This document shows, one piece after another, positions 1-7,935 of a stretch of DNA of 64,000 nt. The position numbers and the translations under genes are program-made. The DNA comes from Actinoplanes utahensis (GTDB taxonomy: Bacteria; Actinomycetota; Actinomycetes; Mycobacteriales; Micromonosporaceae). Under the pieces are notes generated by a model. It had not been told where the DNA came from and made no database searches. It saw only the letters and a list, made by a program, of their open reading frames with translations. Within the stretch, counting starts at the first letter, position 1, and every line of letters starts with the position of its first letter. The DNA lies in the NCBI RefSeq assembly GCF_016862455.1, contig NZ_BOMZ01000042.1, positions 124,001-188,000 on the forward strand. The letters run 5' to 3'.

Positions 1-483
1 GATGAACCGCAGCCCCTCCCGGTTGTTCTGCTGCAGGTTGACGAACAGCTCGTTGGCCAGGACCACGTAGTCGTGGCCGGTGGCCTGGGCGGCGAACGCG
101 TTGAGGGTGCCGTTGCCGTTGGCCAGGTAGAGGTTCGGGCGGCGCTTCAGGCCCAGCTCGTGGGAGAACTCGTCCATGGTGCGGTAGAGGTCGCCGTACT
201 GGCGCGGGGACAGCTCGACGGCGGTGCCGCGGATCGACGCCCGCTGCGTCTCACGGATCACCACCAGCGCCGGGACCAGCAGCAACAGCCCGATCACCGC
301 GGACCGGACGGCGGCCGCCCAGCCGGTGCCCTGGAAGCGTTCCAGCAGCAGCGGCAGCGTGATCGCGGCCTGGACGATCAACGCGATGATGATCACGTTG
401 AGGACCACCATGAAGATGTAGAAGGGCAGCTCGGCGGGATGCCGCAGCGGACCTTCCGGTCGGTGCCGTGAGGACGTGGACAC
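1..483 (-). CDS. M48-type membrane metallopeptidase, C-terminus outside window
   Basis: 161 N-terminal residues are visible. Hydrophobic segments near residues 20-45 and 55-75 are followed by a stretch ending in NGNGTLNAFAAQATGHDYVV and VLANELF, which is the typical lead-in to the HEXXH zinc helix of HtpX/M48 peptidases; that helix would lie just beyond the window edge. The GTG start at 483 follows AGGAG at good spacing. Box S1 lies 59 nt upstream, with GATGGT at the expected -10 place, and the lipid kinase is divergent from the same box. Family call is from this motif context; activity cannot be judged without the zinc site. Confidence 0.72.
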   Translation of the reverse strand, partial: MSTSSRHRPEGPLRHPAELPFYIFMVVLNVIIIALIVQAAITLPLLLERFQGTGWAAAVRSAVIGLLLLVPALVVIRETQRASIRGTAVELSPRQYGDLYRTMDEFSHELGLKRRPNLYLANGNGTLNAFAAQATGHDYVVLANELFVNLQQNNREGLRFI

Positions 484-542
484 GACGGATCTCCTGTTCT
501 GCCGGTTTCCGGTGACCATCCGCCGTGCGGCGCCCGCGCGCC

Positions 543-559
543 TCATCCCGCCGGAATGA
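543..559. promoter_or_regulatory. S1: shared island box, bidirectional
   Basis: TCATCC-CGCCG-GAATGA, inside a 21-bp palindrome (541-561) with one mismatched pair. On the plus side GAGGCT (582-587) stands 23 nt after the box and predicts a start near 594, giving a 27-nt leader with SD before the lipid kinase. On the minus side GATGGT (520-515) predicts a start near 508 for the M48 gene. Confidence 0.8.
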
Positions 560-620
560 GGACCGGTCCCGGCCGCGGCGGGAGGCTGCACATCACGCAG
601 GTACGCCGGAGGAGGAACCC

Positions 621-1907
621 ATGTCCACAGCAGCCGTCTGGCAGGCCCGGCTCGCGTTCGCGGCCGTGACCGCCGCTGTCGTCCTCGTGCTCGCGGTCGC
701 CGGGTTTCGGGGCAGCCTGGGCCTGTTGCTGACCGGAGCGCTCGGCGCCGCGGCCGGGCTGGCCGCGGCGTGGTGGTTCCTCACTCACCGGGGACTGTTG
801 CGGTGGCTGGCGGGGGCGGTGGTGGCGCTGGTCCCGATCGTGGTGGCGATCGTCTACATCCGCCATCGACTGCTGTGGGTGGCGGTGGTGGTGGGGCTGC
901 TGTGGGTGGTCGCGGTGGCGGCCGGGCGGCGGGCCCTCGTGGATCCGGGGCACGGGCCGGAGGAGTTCCCGACGCCGGCGCCGCAGAACCCGTACCTGAT
1001 CATGAATCCGCGCTCGGGCGGCGGCAAGGTGGAACGTTTCCGCCTCGCCGAACGGGCCCGCGAGTTCGGCGCCCGGGTGTTCCTGCTGGACGGGCCCGCC
1101 GTCGACGTGGCGGAGGTGGCCCGACAGGCGATCAAGGACGGCGCCGACCTGCTCGGGGTGGCCGGCGGCGACGGCACGCAGGCGCTGGTCGCCGGGGTCG
1201 CCGCCGAGCACGGGGTGCCGTTCCTGGTGATCTCGGCGGGCACCCGCAACCACTTCGCGCTCGACCTCGGGCTGGACCGGGAGGATCCGGCGACCTGCCT
1301 GGACGCGCTCACCGACGGTGTGGAGATACACGTGGACCTGGGTCTGATCGGGGACCGGACGTTCGTCAACAACGCGTCGTTCGGGGCGTACGCGTCGGTC
1401 GTGCAGAGCCCCGCCTACCGCGACGACAAGGTCGGCACCACGCTGGAGCTGCTGCCGGGCGCGCTGACCGGGACCACCGGGCCGCGCCTGCGGGTACACG
1501 CCGGCGACCTGGTGATCGACGGGCCGCAGGCGGTGCTGATCAGCAACAATCCGTACACCACCGGCGACGTGGCCGGTCTCGGCGAACGGCCGCAGCTGGA
1601 CCGCGGCGCGCTCGGGGTGCTGGCGGTGACGGTGCGCGGGGCCGCCGACGCCGCCCGGCTGATCGGCGGTCGTGGCCGGGCCCGGTCGCTGACCGTGCGG
1701 ACCGTCACCGAGGCGGTGGTCGACGCGGACGCCCCGGCCGTGCCGGTCGGCGTCGACGGCGAATCGGTGCTGCTGCCGACGCCGGTGCGCTGCACGATCC
1801 GGCCGGCCGCGCTGCGCGTGCGGGTGCCGCGGCAACGTCCCGGCGTCCGGGCGGCGCTGCCCGAACTGGACTGGACACGACTGCGGCGCCTGGCCCTGTC
1901 CCGCTGA
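621..1907 (+). CDS. Diacylglycerol kinase-family lipid kinase with N-terminal membrane segments
   Basis: 428 residues. About the first 100 residues hold three to four hydrophobic helices; the DAGK catalytic domain follows, with NPRSGGGK near residue 130, the nucleotide-binding GGDGTQ near 182 and a conserved AGTRNHFALDLG stretch. This is the YegS/DgkB-like family, which phosphorylates lipid or lipid-like alcohols with ATP; the substrate cannot be read from sequence. The ATG at 621 has GGAGGAGG just upstream, whereas extending to 525 would run through the -10 of S1. Box S1 controls it and the divergent M48 gene. A long hairpin at 1925-1963 ends the transcript. Confidence 0.85.
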   Translation: MSTAAVWQARLAFAAVTAAVVLVLAVAGFRGSLGLLLTGALGAAAGLAAAWWFLTHRGLLRWLAGAVVALVPIVVAIVYIRHRLLWVAVVVGLLWVVAVAAGRRALVDPGHGPEEFPTPAPQNPYLIMNPRSGGGKVERFRLAERAREFGARVFLLDGPAVDVAEVARQAIKDGADLLGVAGGDGTQALVAGVAAEHGVPFLVISAGTRNHFALDLGLDREDPATCLDALTDGVEIHVDLGLIGDRTFVNNASFGAYASVVQSPAYRDDKVGTTLELLPGALTGTTGPRLRVHAGDLVIDGPQAVLISNNPYTTGDVAGLGERPQLDRGALGVLAVTVRGAADAARLIGGRGRARSLTVRTVTEAVVDADAPAVPVGVDGESVLLPTPVRCTIRPAALRVRVPRQRPGVRAALPELDWTRLRRLALSR

Positions 1908-1924
1908 CCCGAGCCACAGAAGAA

Positions 1925-1963
1925 GTGTGTGGTTCGGGCGCCCCTGGCGTCCGAACCACACAC
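1925..1963. terminator. 18-bp hairpin between convergent genes
   Basis: Arms 1925-1942 and 1946-1963 pair over 18 bp with one G-U wobble and a 3-nt loop. It lies between the lipid kinase (plus) and the 27-residue basic peptide gene (minus), so it can end transcription from both sides. No clear T tract follows, which is common in GC-rich actinobacteria. Confidence 0.75.
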
Positions 1964-1972
1964 ACGGGAATC

Positions 1973-2056
1973 TCAGCGGCGGCGGACGACGCGGCGGGTG
2001 ACGCGGCGTGCGGTCCGGCGGCCGGTGCGCCGGGCGACCCTACGGGAACCGAACAT
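1973..2056 (-). CDS. 27-residue arginine-rich peptide
   Basis: A short frame begins MFGSRRVARR, continues with alternating RR/T/V blocks and ends VVRRR; 14 of 27 residues are arginine. Its SD (AGGAGGT, 7 nt before ATG) is among the best in the window and starts right after the stop of the DUF6325 gene, so the two look co-transcribed and coupled. The second DUF6325 gene in this window is also followed by a small basic protein. No function is known to me; nucleic-acid, membrane or partner binding are possible from charge alone. Real translation is likely from the SD and position but unproven. Confidence 0.6.
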   Translation of the reverse strand: MFGSRRVARRTGRRTARRVTRRVVRRR

Positions 2057-2074
2057 GTCGAGCACCTCCTCTGA

Positions 2075-2623
2075 TCAGTTGCCGGAGGCGGCCGCGGCCG
2101 TCTCCAGGTCGTGCAGTTCCTTGGCCTCCTCGGCCGCGAGCAGGCCGATCGCGACCAGATCGAGCGGGCTGACGAACCCGTCGGACAGCCGGAAGCCGCC
2201 GGCCCGGGCGATCGCGTCGCGCAGCGGCACCGCCCAGTGATGCTCGATGAGCAGCAGGGCCGCGGCGGTGCCGGGCGGGATGTCGCCGAGCACGTCCCAC
2301 GTCTTCGGGGTGTCGAGAACGTCCACGCCGTCCTCGGCCGCGGCGGCACCCAGGGCCGCGCCGGCCACCGCGCCCTCCTCCCCCTCGATGCCGAGGCCGA
2401 TCAGTGCGCCGACCTTGCTGCCCAGCTCGACCGCCTCCTCCTTGGTCAGGTTGCTCAGGTGCTCGACCTCCAGCTCGCCGTCCTCGTCCTTGTAGACCGC
2501 GAGGGCGTCGATCACCCGTACGGTGTCGCTCTTGCGCAGCCGTTCCAGCTCGGCGATGACCTCGCCGTGGAAGTTCGGGTGCGGGAAACCCAGCACGATC
2601 AACTGGACCGGACCGATGGCCAT
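2075..2623 (-). CDS. DUF6325/DUF1269-like protein, copy 1
   Basis: 182 residues starting MAIGPVQLIVLGFP. A ferredoxin-like N-terminal half is followed by an Ala/Gly-rich central part and a C-terminal segment with LLLIEHHWAVPLRDAI, the same architecture as the protein at 34091-34543 (EMGPVDYLCVEFP ... YENTWAAPLAVKL). Function is unknown; such proteins are linked with stress clusters in actinobacteria. GAGGAG precedes the ATG. Box S2, 64 nt upstream, with GAGGAT as -10, predicts a 28-nt leader. The arginine-rich peptide gene follows directly. Confidence 0.8.
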   Translation of the reverse strand: MAIGPVQLIVLGFPHPNFHGEVIAELERLRKSDTVRVIDALAVYKDEDGELEVEHLSNLTKEEAVELGSKVGALIGLGIEGEEGAVAGAALGAAAAEDGVDVLDTPKTWDVLGDIPPGTAAALLLIEHHWAVPLRDAIARAGGFRLSDGFVSPLDLVAIGLLAAEEAKELHDLETAAAASGN

Positions 2624-2687
2624 CTTCGACTCCTCACCTCAGCGTGATACCGGCTCCGATCCTCCGGCCCGCCGGTGGCCCGGCGCC

Positions 2688-2704
2688 TCATCCGGCGGGG
2701 GTGA
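2688..2704. promoter_or_regulatory. S2: shared island box, bidirectional
   Basis: TCATCC-GGCGG-GGGTGA. Plus side: GACCCT at 2727-2732, exactly -12 to -7 of the ATG at 2739, with no SD, so a leaderless start is predicted. Minus side: GAGGAT (2664-2659) predicts a start near 2652 for the DUF6325 gene. Confidence 0.82.
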
Positions 2705-2738
2705 CGTGCCGGTCGGCGCGGCGGGCGACCCTCACCTC

Positions 2739-3143
2739 ATGAAGCGACTACTCCCGATCGCCATGGGCCTCCTGCTCGCCGGATCCACCGTTGGATGCGC
2801 CGGGGACGAGCCCGCGGTCCCTGCGGTGTGTGAGAGCGCCGAGGCCGTGCAGAGAACCGTGGACCACATCAAGCAGACGAACGTTTCCGAGAACGGGCTG
2901 AGCGCGCTCAAGCCGTACGTGAGCGACCTGCTGGAACAGCTCAACGTGCTGGTCGGCAACGCGAAAGCCCAGTTCGGCAACCAGGCGGACGCGCTGCGGG
3001 CGTCGGTGACGGCGCTGCGGGCCAGCGTCGACGCGGCGCGCGAGGATCCCAGCCGGGACAAGCTCGCCGCCGTCCGCACCTCCGTCGAGGGCGTGCGGTC
3101 CAGCGCCCGGACGTTGCAGGACGCCATCCAGCAGACCTGCTGA
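2739..3143 (+). CDS. Small secreted lipoprotein, predicted coiled coil
   Basis: 134 residues. The N-terminus MKRLLPIAMGLLLAGSTVGC is a lipoprotein signal with the lipidated cysteine at 20 (lipobox TVGC, slightly atypical). The mature part is helical and polar, with spaced hydrophobic residues typical of a coiled coil, and ends in a second cysteine. No family recognised. The ATG lies 34 nt after box S2 without an SD, hence probably leaderless. It heads a three-gene run with a DUF7144 and a YihY protein (25-nt gap, then GTGA overlap), suggesting an envelope role. Confidence 0.72.
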   Translation: MKRLLPIAMGLLLAGSTVGCAGDEPAVPAVCESAEAVQRTVDHIKQTNVSENGLSALKPYVSDLLEQLNVLVGNAKAQFGNQADALRASVTALRASVDAAREDPSRDKLAAVRTSVEGVRSSARTLQDAIQQTC

Positions 3144-3168
3144 CCCCCATTCGTACGAGGAGACGGCG

Positions 3169-3582
3169 ATGCGTGTGGAACAGAGCCGGGCGACCGGATG
3201 GGTCGCCTGGGTGCTCTTCGGCGGCGTGATGCTGGTGCTCCTCGGCACGGTGCACGCCTACACCGGGCTGGTCGCGCTGGCCCGCCCGGCGGTGCTCGCC
3301 GGCACCCGCGCCGACCTGCTCCTCCCGATCCCGCTGACCGGGCTGGCCTGGGCCCACCTGGTCACCGGAGCCGTCCTGATCGTCGCCGGCGTCGGGCTGA
3401 TCCGGGGGCTGAGCTGGGCGCGGGTGACGGCGATCGTCCTCGCGACCGGCTCGGCCCTGCTGAACTTCACGTTCGCGGCGACCCACCCGATCTGGTCGAT
3501 CATCGCGATCGCCCTGTCCGCGGTGGTGATCTACTCGGTCGCGGCGCACGGCGGCGAGGTCGCCGACGCGTACGGGAAGTGA
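3169..3582 (+). CDS. DUF7144 membrane protein, copy 1
   Basis: 137 residues with four transmembrane helices. The pattern GWVAWVLFGGVMLVLLG near the start, a central AWAHLVTGAVLIVAG and a C-terminal VIYSVAAHGGEV recur in the proteins at 20630 and 28961, so these are three paralogues of one family. The function is unknown. SD GAGGAG stands before ATG. The stop overlaps the GTG of the following YihY gene (GTGA), indicating coupled translation. It is transcribed behind the lipoprotein gene from S2. Confidence 0.82.
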   Translation: MRVEQSRATGWVAWVLFGGVMLVLLGTVHAYTGLVALARPAVLAGTRADLLLPIPLTGLAWAHLVTGAVLIVAGVGLIRGLSWARVTAIVLATGSALLNFTFAATHPIWSIIAIALSAVVIYSVAAHGGEVADAYGK

Positions 3583-4469
3583 TCCTCCGGCGACTGGACG
3601 AGCTGCAGCGACGGCGGCCCGCGCTGGGGTTCGGGTGGGCGGTGATCCGCAAGTACCTCGACGACGGCGGGCCGCGCGAGGCAGCCCTGATCACCTACTA
3701 CGGGTTCCTCAGCCTCTTCCCGGTGCTGCTGCTCGGCGTGGCCGCGGCGTCGCTGGTGCTGGCCCGGCGGCCGGAGCTGCGCCGGGAGCTCGTCGCCGCG
3801 ATCGTGCCGCCGAACCTGCAACCGGACATCGAGACGTCGGTGGCGGCCATGTCCGGCTCCGGCACGGCGCTGGCGCTCGGCGTGGGATGGCTGGTCTATG
3901 CGGGGATCGGGGTGGCACTCAGCGCGTACGAGACCCTCAATCACCTGGCCGCCGTGCCGGTCCGGGACCGGGCCGGCATCGTCTCGTGCTACCTGCGGGC
4001 GACGGCGGCCCTGGCGGTCGTGCTCGCCGGGGCGGTGGCCGTCGGCGTCGTCAACGTCGCCGCCGTGCCGTGGCTGTCGGTGCCCGGCACCTGGGCGGTG
4101 GTGGCGGCGGTGCTGGCGGTGACGGCCCGGATCCTGCTGATGCGGCCGGCCCCGGTCGCGGCGACCGCGCCGGCGGCGGTGATCGGGGCGGCCGGGGTGA
4201 CCGGGGTGCTCAACCTGGGCGCCGTGGTGCTGCCGGAGCTCGCCCGCCGCGCCGGCTGGATCTACGGCGGGTTCGCGACCGTGGCCGGCGCGTTCACCAT
4301 GCTGTACGTGCTGAGCAACGTGCTGGTCCTGGCGGCCGAGGTGGCGGCGGTCCGGCACGCCCGGCTGTGGCCGCGTTCCCTGGATCCGTCCCGGCCCACC
4401 CGGGCCGACCGCCGCGCCATGGCTCTGCTGATCCGCGAGCAGACGCGCGAGCCGGCCGGGTCGCCTTGA
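3579..4469 (+). CDS. YihY/UPF0761-family inner-membrane protein, copy 1
   Basis: 296 residues, about six transmembrane helices. Features typical of the family are AALITYYGFLSLFPVLLLG near the N-terminus and GWIYGGFATVAGAFTMLYVLSN near the end. The family was once called ribonuclease BN, but that activity belongs to another protein; the role is unclear. The GTG start overlaps the stop of the DUF7144 gene. The 3' end is 5 nt from the end of the convergent MFS gene. Third gene of the S2 unit. A second YihY protein (15426) also follows a shared box. Confidence 0.85.
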   Translation: MILRRLDELQRRRPALGFGWAVIRKYLDDGGPREAALITYYGFLSLFPVLLLGVAAASLVLARRPELRRELVAAIVPPNLQPDIETSVAAMSGSGTALALGVGWLVYAGIGVALSAYETLNHLAAVPVRDRAGIVSCYLRATAALAVVLAGAVAVGVVNVAAVPWLSVPGTWAVVAAVLAVTARILLMRPAPVAATAPAAVIGAAGVTGVLNLGAVVLPELARRAGWIYGGFATVAGAFTMLYVLSNVLVLAAEVAAVRHARLWPRSLDPSRPTRADRRAMALLIREQTREPAGSP

Positions 4470-4474
4470 GCCGC

Positions 4475-5881
4475 TCAGACGACGGCGCCGGGCCGGGTAC
4501 GCGGCAGGAAGGTCGCCGCGATCAGGCCGATCACCCCGGCCCCGGCGACCGCGGCCATCGCCCACAGGTAGGCGCGGTCGGGGTTCGCGCTGTCCACCCC
4601 GGCGACCAGGATGGTGCCGGCCAGCGCCGCGCCCAGCGACGACCCCAGGTTGGAGACGCTGCGGGACAGCCCGGAGATCTCCCCCTGCAGATCCTCGCCG
4701 AAGCTGGACTGCACCACGTTCACCGACGGCGTCAGCATGCCGCCGAGCCCGAGGCCGATGATGAACAGGCCGGGGATCATGCCCCCGATGCCGCCCGTGG
4801 CGCTGCCCAGCCACAGCAGCAGGACGATGCCGGCGACGGTGACGGCGAACCCGGCCATGATCAGGGTGCGCTGCGGGCGGCGGCGGGCCATCCGCTCGGC
4901 GAACACCGACGACAGCAGCACGCCGACCGTGGTGGCGGTGAACACGGCGCCCGTCTCGATCGCGTTGTAACCCTTGATCACCTGCAGGTACGTCGACACC
5001 ACGAACGAGGTGCCCATCACCATCAGCCACTGCATGTTCTGGGTGATCAGGCCCAGGTTGGAGGCGCGCTTGCGGAACAGGGCCAGCGACAGCAGCGGCT
5101 CGCGGCCGGCCCGCTCCATCGCCCGGACCCGGAGGAAGAACCAGACCAGCATCAGGACACCGGCGATCACCAGGGCCGGGGTCATGGCGGCGTTCTCGTC
5201 GGCGACCAGGATGCCCATCACGATCAGGACCAGGCCGGCGGCGGACAGGATCGCCCCGGCCACGTCGAACGGCAGGGACCGGTCGGCCGGCAGCGGGTCG
5301 TGCACGGCCTTGCGGGCGAGCAGCACGATGGCCAGGACGATCAGGGTCTGCAGGACGAAGGCGGCGCGCCAGCTCACGGCGTACGCGATGAAGCCGCCGA
5401 TCAGCGGCCCGGCGACGGCGCCGATGCCGCCCATCGCGCTGATCGCGCCGAAGGCCCGGGCCCGGGAGCCGATGTCCTGGAAGAGCAGGGTGGTCAGGAT
5501 GTAGACGGGTGGGATCAGCAGGGCGGTGCCCACCCCCTCCAGGATCGAGTACCCGATGATCAGGACGCCCAGGCCCGGCGCGAACGCGCTGATCAGCGCG
5601 CCGCTGCCGAACAGCAGCAGACCGAGTTGCAGGCACCACTTGCGCCCGAACACGTCGGTCAGTTTGCCGCCGGGGATCATCAGCGCCGCCATCACCAGCA
5701 GGAACAGGGTGATGGCCAGTTGCACGCCCTGAACTCCTGTGTTCAGGTCCTTGCTGATGTCGGTGATCATCACGTTCATGTTGGAGCCGGCGAAGCTGCA
5801 GATGAACTGCGCCAGGGCGAACGCGACGAGCGCCCGCCGCAGCCCGGCCGGGAACCGGCCGGTGCTGGTCCGTTCCGTCAT
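4475..5881 (-). CDS. MFS drug-efflux-type transporter (DHA2-like)
   Basis: 468 residues, predicted 12-14 transmembrane helices. The loop after helix 2 carries GGKLTDVFGRK (about 71-81), motif A of the major facilitator superfamily, and motif C-like Gly/Pro patterns (GGIGAVAGPLIGGF) appear in helix 5. The family exports drugs or metabolites using the proton gradient; substrate unknown. GAGGGG precedes the ATG. The gap to the upstream Rv1733c-like gene is 63 nt. Only a poor match to the shared box lies upstream (5936-5952), so its membership of the regulon is doubtful. Confidence 0.86.
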   Translation of the reverse strand: MTERTSTGRFPAGLRRALVAFALAQFICSFAGSNMNVMITDISKDLNTGVQGVQLAITLFLLVMAALMIPGGKLTDVFGRKWCLQLGLLLFGSGALISAFAPGLGVLIIGYSILEGVGTALLIPPVYILTTLLFQDIGSRARAFGAISAMGGIGAVAGPLIGGFIAYAVSWRAAFVLQTLIVLAIVLLARKAVHDPLPADRSLPFDVAGAILSAAGLVLIVMGILVADENAAMTPALVIAGVLMLVWFFLRVRAMERAGREPLLSLALFRKRASNLGLITQNMQWLMVMGTSFVVSTYLQVIKGYNAIETGAVFTATTVGVLLSSVFAERMARRRPQRTLIMAGFAVTVAGIVLLLWLGSATGGIGGMIPGLFIIGLGLGGMLTPSVNVVQSSFGEDLQGEISGLSRSVSNLGSSLGAALAGTILVAGVDSANPDRAYLWAMAAVAGAGVIGLIAATFLPRTRPGAVV

Positions 5882-5944
5882 GGTGCACCCCTCAGATCGG
5901 AAGGATTTCAGCCAACGCCCGGACGGACCGCGAGGGCATCCTCC

Positions 5945-6493
5945 TCAGGGGAGTAGGTCGCGGCTCCAGCGCGGGCCGACCTCGCTCCATTCCCGCTGCC
6001 AGCCGCGGGCCCGGTGGCGTTCGAGTACTGCCGTGCCGAGGCGGCGCAGCGCGTTCATCGCGGCGGCGACCGCCGCCACCACCACGACGGCGATCAGCGC
6101 GGCCCGCGCGACCGGGCTCCGGTCGCCAGGCGCGCCCCGCTGGTCGCCGTCCCGCTCGACCCAGATCATCACCCGGTCGCCGGGCCGCTGCCCGGCCACC
6201 ACGGTGACCAGGCCGCTGCGTTTCGTGCCGTTCGGCGCCGTCCAGGAGGCCCGGGACCAGCCGGGCGTCGCTTCGGTCCCGGGATCGGTTCCGGGCATCA
6301 GCTCGGCCTCCACCCGGAACACGTTCTGCCGCTCCCAGGCGATGGCCTGCTGGTCGGCCCGGTAACTGACACCGGCCGCCCACCAGGCCAGGATCGGGGC
6401 GGCGAGCAGGGTGCACACGAAGAGGGACAGGAGCATGCCGGCCTCGAACCGGTCCGAGCCGCGGCGCAGGGGATTGGGTTTCCGGGCGAACAT
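5945..6493 (-). CDS. Rv1733c-like two-helix membrane protein
   Basis: 182 residues: a basic N-terminus (FARKPNPLRRGSDRFE), helix at about 20-42, an external loop with WERQNVFRVEAELMPG and WVERDG, a second helix at about 130-152 and a basic tail. This matches the layout of M. tuberculosis Rv1733c, a conserved membrane protein of the dormancy (DosR) regulon. The function is unknown. The ATG at 6493 lies 34 nt from box S3 with GATGCT at -12 to -7; AGG abuts the start too closely to serve as SD, so it is probably leaderless. Confidence 0.75.
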   Translation of the reverse strand: MFARKPNPLRRGSDRFEAGMLLSLFVCTLLAAPILAWWAAGVSYRADQQAIAWERQNVFRVEAELMPGTDPGTEATPGWSRASWTAPNGTKRSGLVTVVAGQRPGDRVMIWVERDGDQRGAPGDRSPVARAALIAVVVVAAVAAAMNALRRLGTAVLERHRARGWQREWSEVGPRWSRDLLP

Positions 6494-6527
6494 CCTCGCA
6501 GCATCGCGAATTTTCTCGGCGCGGGTT

Positions 6528-6544
6528 TCATCCGTGCCGGGTGA
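6528..6544. promoter_or_regulatory. S3: shared island box, bidirectional
   Basis: TCATCC-GTGCC-GGGTGA. Minus side: GATGCT (6505-6500) for a leaderless start at 6493. Plus side: GACGCT (6567-6572) predicts a start near 6579 and a 28-nt leader before the ATG at 6608. Confidence 0.82.
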
Positions 6545-6607
6545 GGATCGGCCACGGCGGCCCGGCGACGCTGACGTCGGCAGGAGAAACCACGGGAGGG
6601 GGCGGGC

Positions 6608-7108
6608 ATGCCGGCGACCGGCTCGATCTGGGTACGTCTGCGGCACGACGACATGGAGGCCACCGCCTCCGGAATCTACGGACTGATCGTCGGCGCGGCC
6701 GTGCTGGTCGCCTCGCACGCGCTGACGGCGCTGCGGATGTCGGTCGCCGTGCTGGTCACGTTGACCATCTACTGGCTGGCCGAACGGTACGCCCGGATCG
6801 TCGCCGAACGACTCCACGAGGGCCACCGTCCCACCTGGCACACCGTGCGGCGTCAGCTCACCACCGGCTGGGAGATGGTGACCACGAGCGGCCTGCCGTT
6901 GCTGGTGCTGGTCGGCGCCCGGCTGGCCGGGGCTCAACTGGAGACGGCGGTGATCGCGTCGCTGGCCTGCACCACCGGGCTGCTCTGCCTGTCCGGCTGG
7001 CTGATCGGTTCGGGCGGCCGCCTGCGTGCCGCGGAACGCCTGGTGTCGACCCTTGTCGCCGGGAGTTTCGGCGCGGCCCTCATCGTCCTGAAGACACAGC
7101 TGCACTGA
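6608..7108 (+). CDS. Predicted membrane protein, four helices, unknown family
   Basis: 166 residues. A short basic N-terminus (WVRLRHDDMEATASG) is followed by helices around residues 22-40, 40-60, 95-115 and 140-160, with HEGHRPTWHTVRRQL in the cytoplasmic loop. I do not recognise a named domain. A purine-rich GGGAGGG precedes the ATG; an internal ATG at 6653 is possible but less likely. Box S3 drives it opposite the Rv1733c-like gene. Its last 29 bases overlap the end of the convergent phosphoesterase gene. Confidence 0.7.
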   Translation: MPATGSIWVRLRHDDMEATASGIYGLIVGAAVLVASHALTALRMSVAVLVTLTIYWLAERYARIVAERLHEGHRPTWHTVRRQLTTGWEMVTTSGLPLLVLVGARLAGAQLETAVIASLACTTGLLCLSGWLIGSGGRLRAAERLVSTLVAGSFGAALIVLKTQLH

Positions 7109-7850
7109 CCGCGCTGACCACCCGGCCGGTGTGCCAGCCGCCCGGCCCGAGATAGCGCTCGCGCACCACGACCTCGCCCCGGTCGGCGCTGATCAGGCTC
7201 CACGAGCAGGCCGCGCCGCGGGTCCGCCGGCTGGTCGCGGTGCCGGCGACCACGAACACGTGCCGGCCGCGCACCCGCACGTCGGGGAGGTGGGTGTGCC
7301 CGGCCAGCACCAGGTCGACACGCGCGGCCCGGACCGCGTCGAGCAGCCGGCGGGCGCCGAACAGCCGGGCGGTCCCGGTGGCCAGCGGCGGATGGTGCAG
7401 GGCCAGCACGCGCAGGTCACCGGCGGGCGCGCCGCCGAGGATGCGGACCACCGCGGCGGCGTGCCGGGCGTCGACCCGCCCGTTCTTCCAGCGCCAGCGC
7501 GGCATCGAGGTCAGGCCCAGGGCGGTGATCCCCGCGGCGTGGCGGACCGGTTGCGGGTCCGCGTCGATCCAGGTCTGCCAGCGGTGGTACGGCAGGAACA
7601 GCCGCCGCCAGCTCACCAGCGGCAGATCGTGGTTGCCGAGCACCGTCAGCCGCGGTTCCGGCAGCGTCTCCAGCAGGGCCCGCACCTGCCGGAACTCGGC
7701 GGTACGGGCCCGCATCGTGAGGTCGCCGGTGACGACGGTGAGGTCCGGCCGCGCCGCCGCCACGTCCGCGGCGAGGCTCGCCACCGCGGCCGGGTCGTGT
7801 GCCCCGAGGTGCAGGTCGGAGACGTGCGCGACGACGACGGGCCGGTTCAT
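7080..7850 (-). CDS. Calcineurin-like metallophosphoesterase
   Basis: 256 residues. All motifs of the two-metal phosphoesterase core are present: DLHLGAHD (12-19), GDLT (42-45), GNHD (72-75), an ALHHPP histidine motif and a GHTH motif in the C-terminal third. The substrate could be a phosphodiester or a nucleotide; not decidable here. It begins 85 nt after arcC on the same strand and no box of its own is seen, so it may be the tail gene of the arginine deiminase operon. No strong SD. The 3' end overlaps the convergent gene by 29 bp. Confidence 0.85.
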   Translation of the reverse strand: MNRPVVVAHVSDLHLGAHDPAAVASLAADVAAARPDLTVVTGDLTMRARTAEFRQVRALLETLPEPRLTVLGNHDLPLVSWRRLFLPYHRWQTWIDADPQPVRHAAGITALGLTSMPRWRWKNGRVDARHAAAVVRILGGAPAGDLRVLALHHPPLATGTARLFGARRLLDAVRAARVDLVLAGHTHLPDVRVRGRHVFVVAGTATSRRTRGAACSWSLISADRGEVVVRERYLGPGGWHTGRVVSAVSAAVSSGR

Positions 7851-7935
7851 GGGGTGGCCGGCCCGGCCCGGCGGCATCGGGTCCGGGCCGGCGTGGCGGG
7901 CGCTGTGGCTGCGCCCGCCGGTGGGGTGGCCCTTC

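Noticed and set aside
3531..5888. Very long open frames opposite real genes, also at 8870-9883, 37372-40239 and 46010-48475
   Set aside because: Their translations are low-complexity Arg/Gly/Pro/Gln/His runs, lie opposite well-recognised genes and result from GC-rich third positions.
5936..5952. GCATCC-TCCTC-AGGGGA as a seventeenth shared box in front of the MFS gene at 5881
   Set aside because: The right half is poor and no (G/C)ANNNT hexamer stands 23-24 nt downstream, unlike all accepted sites.
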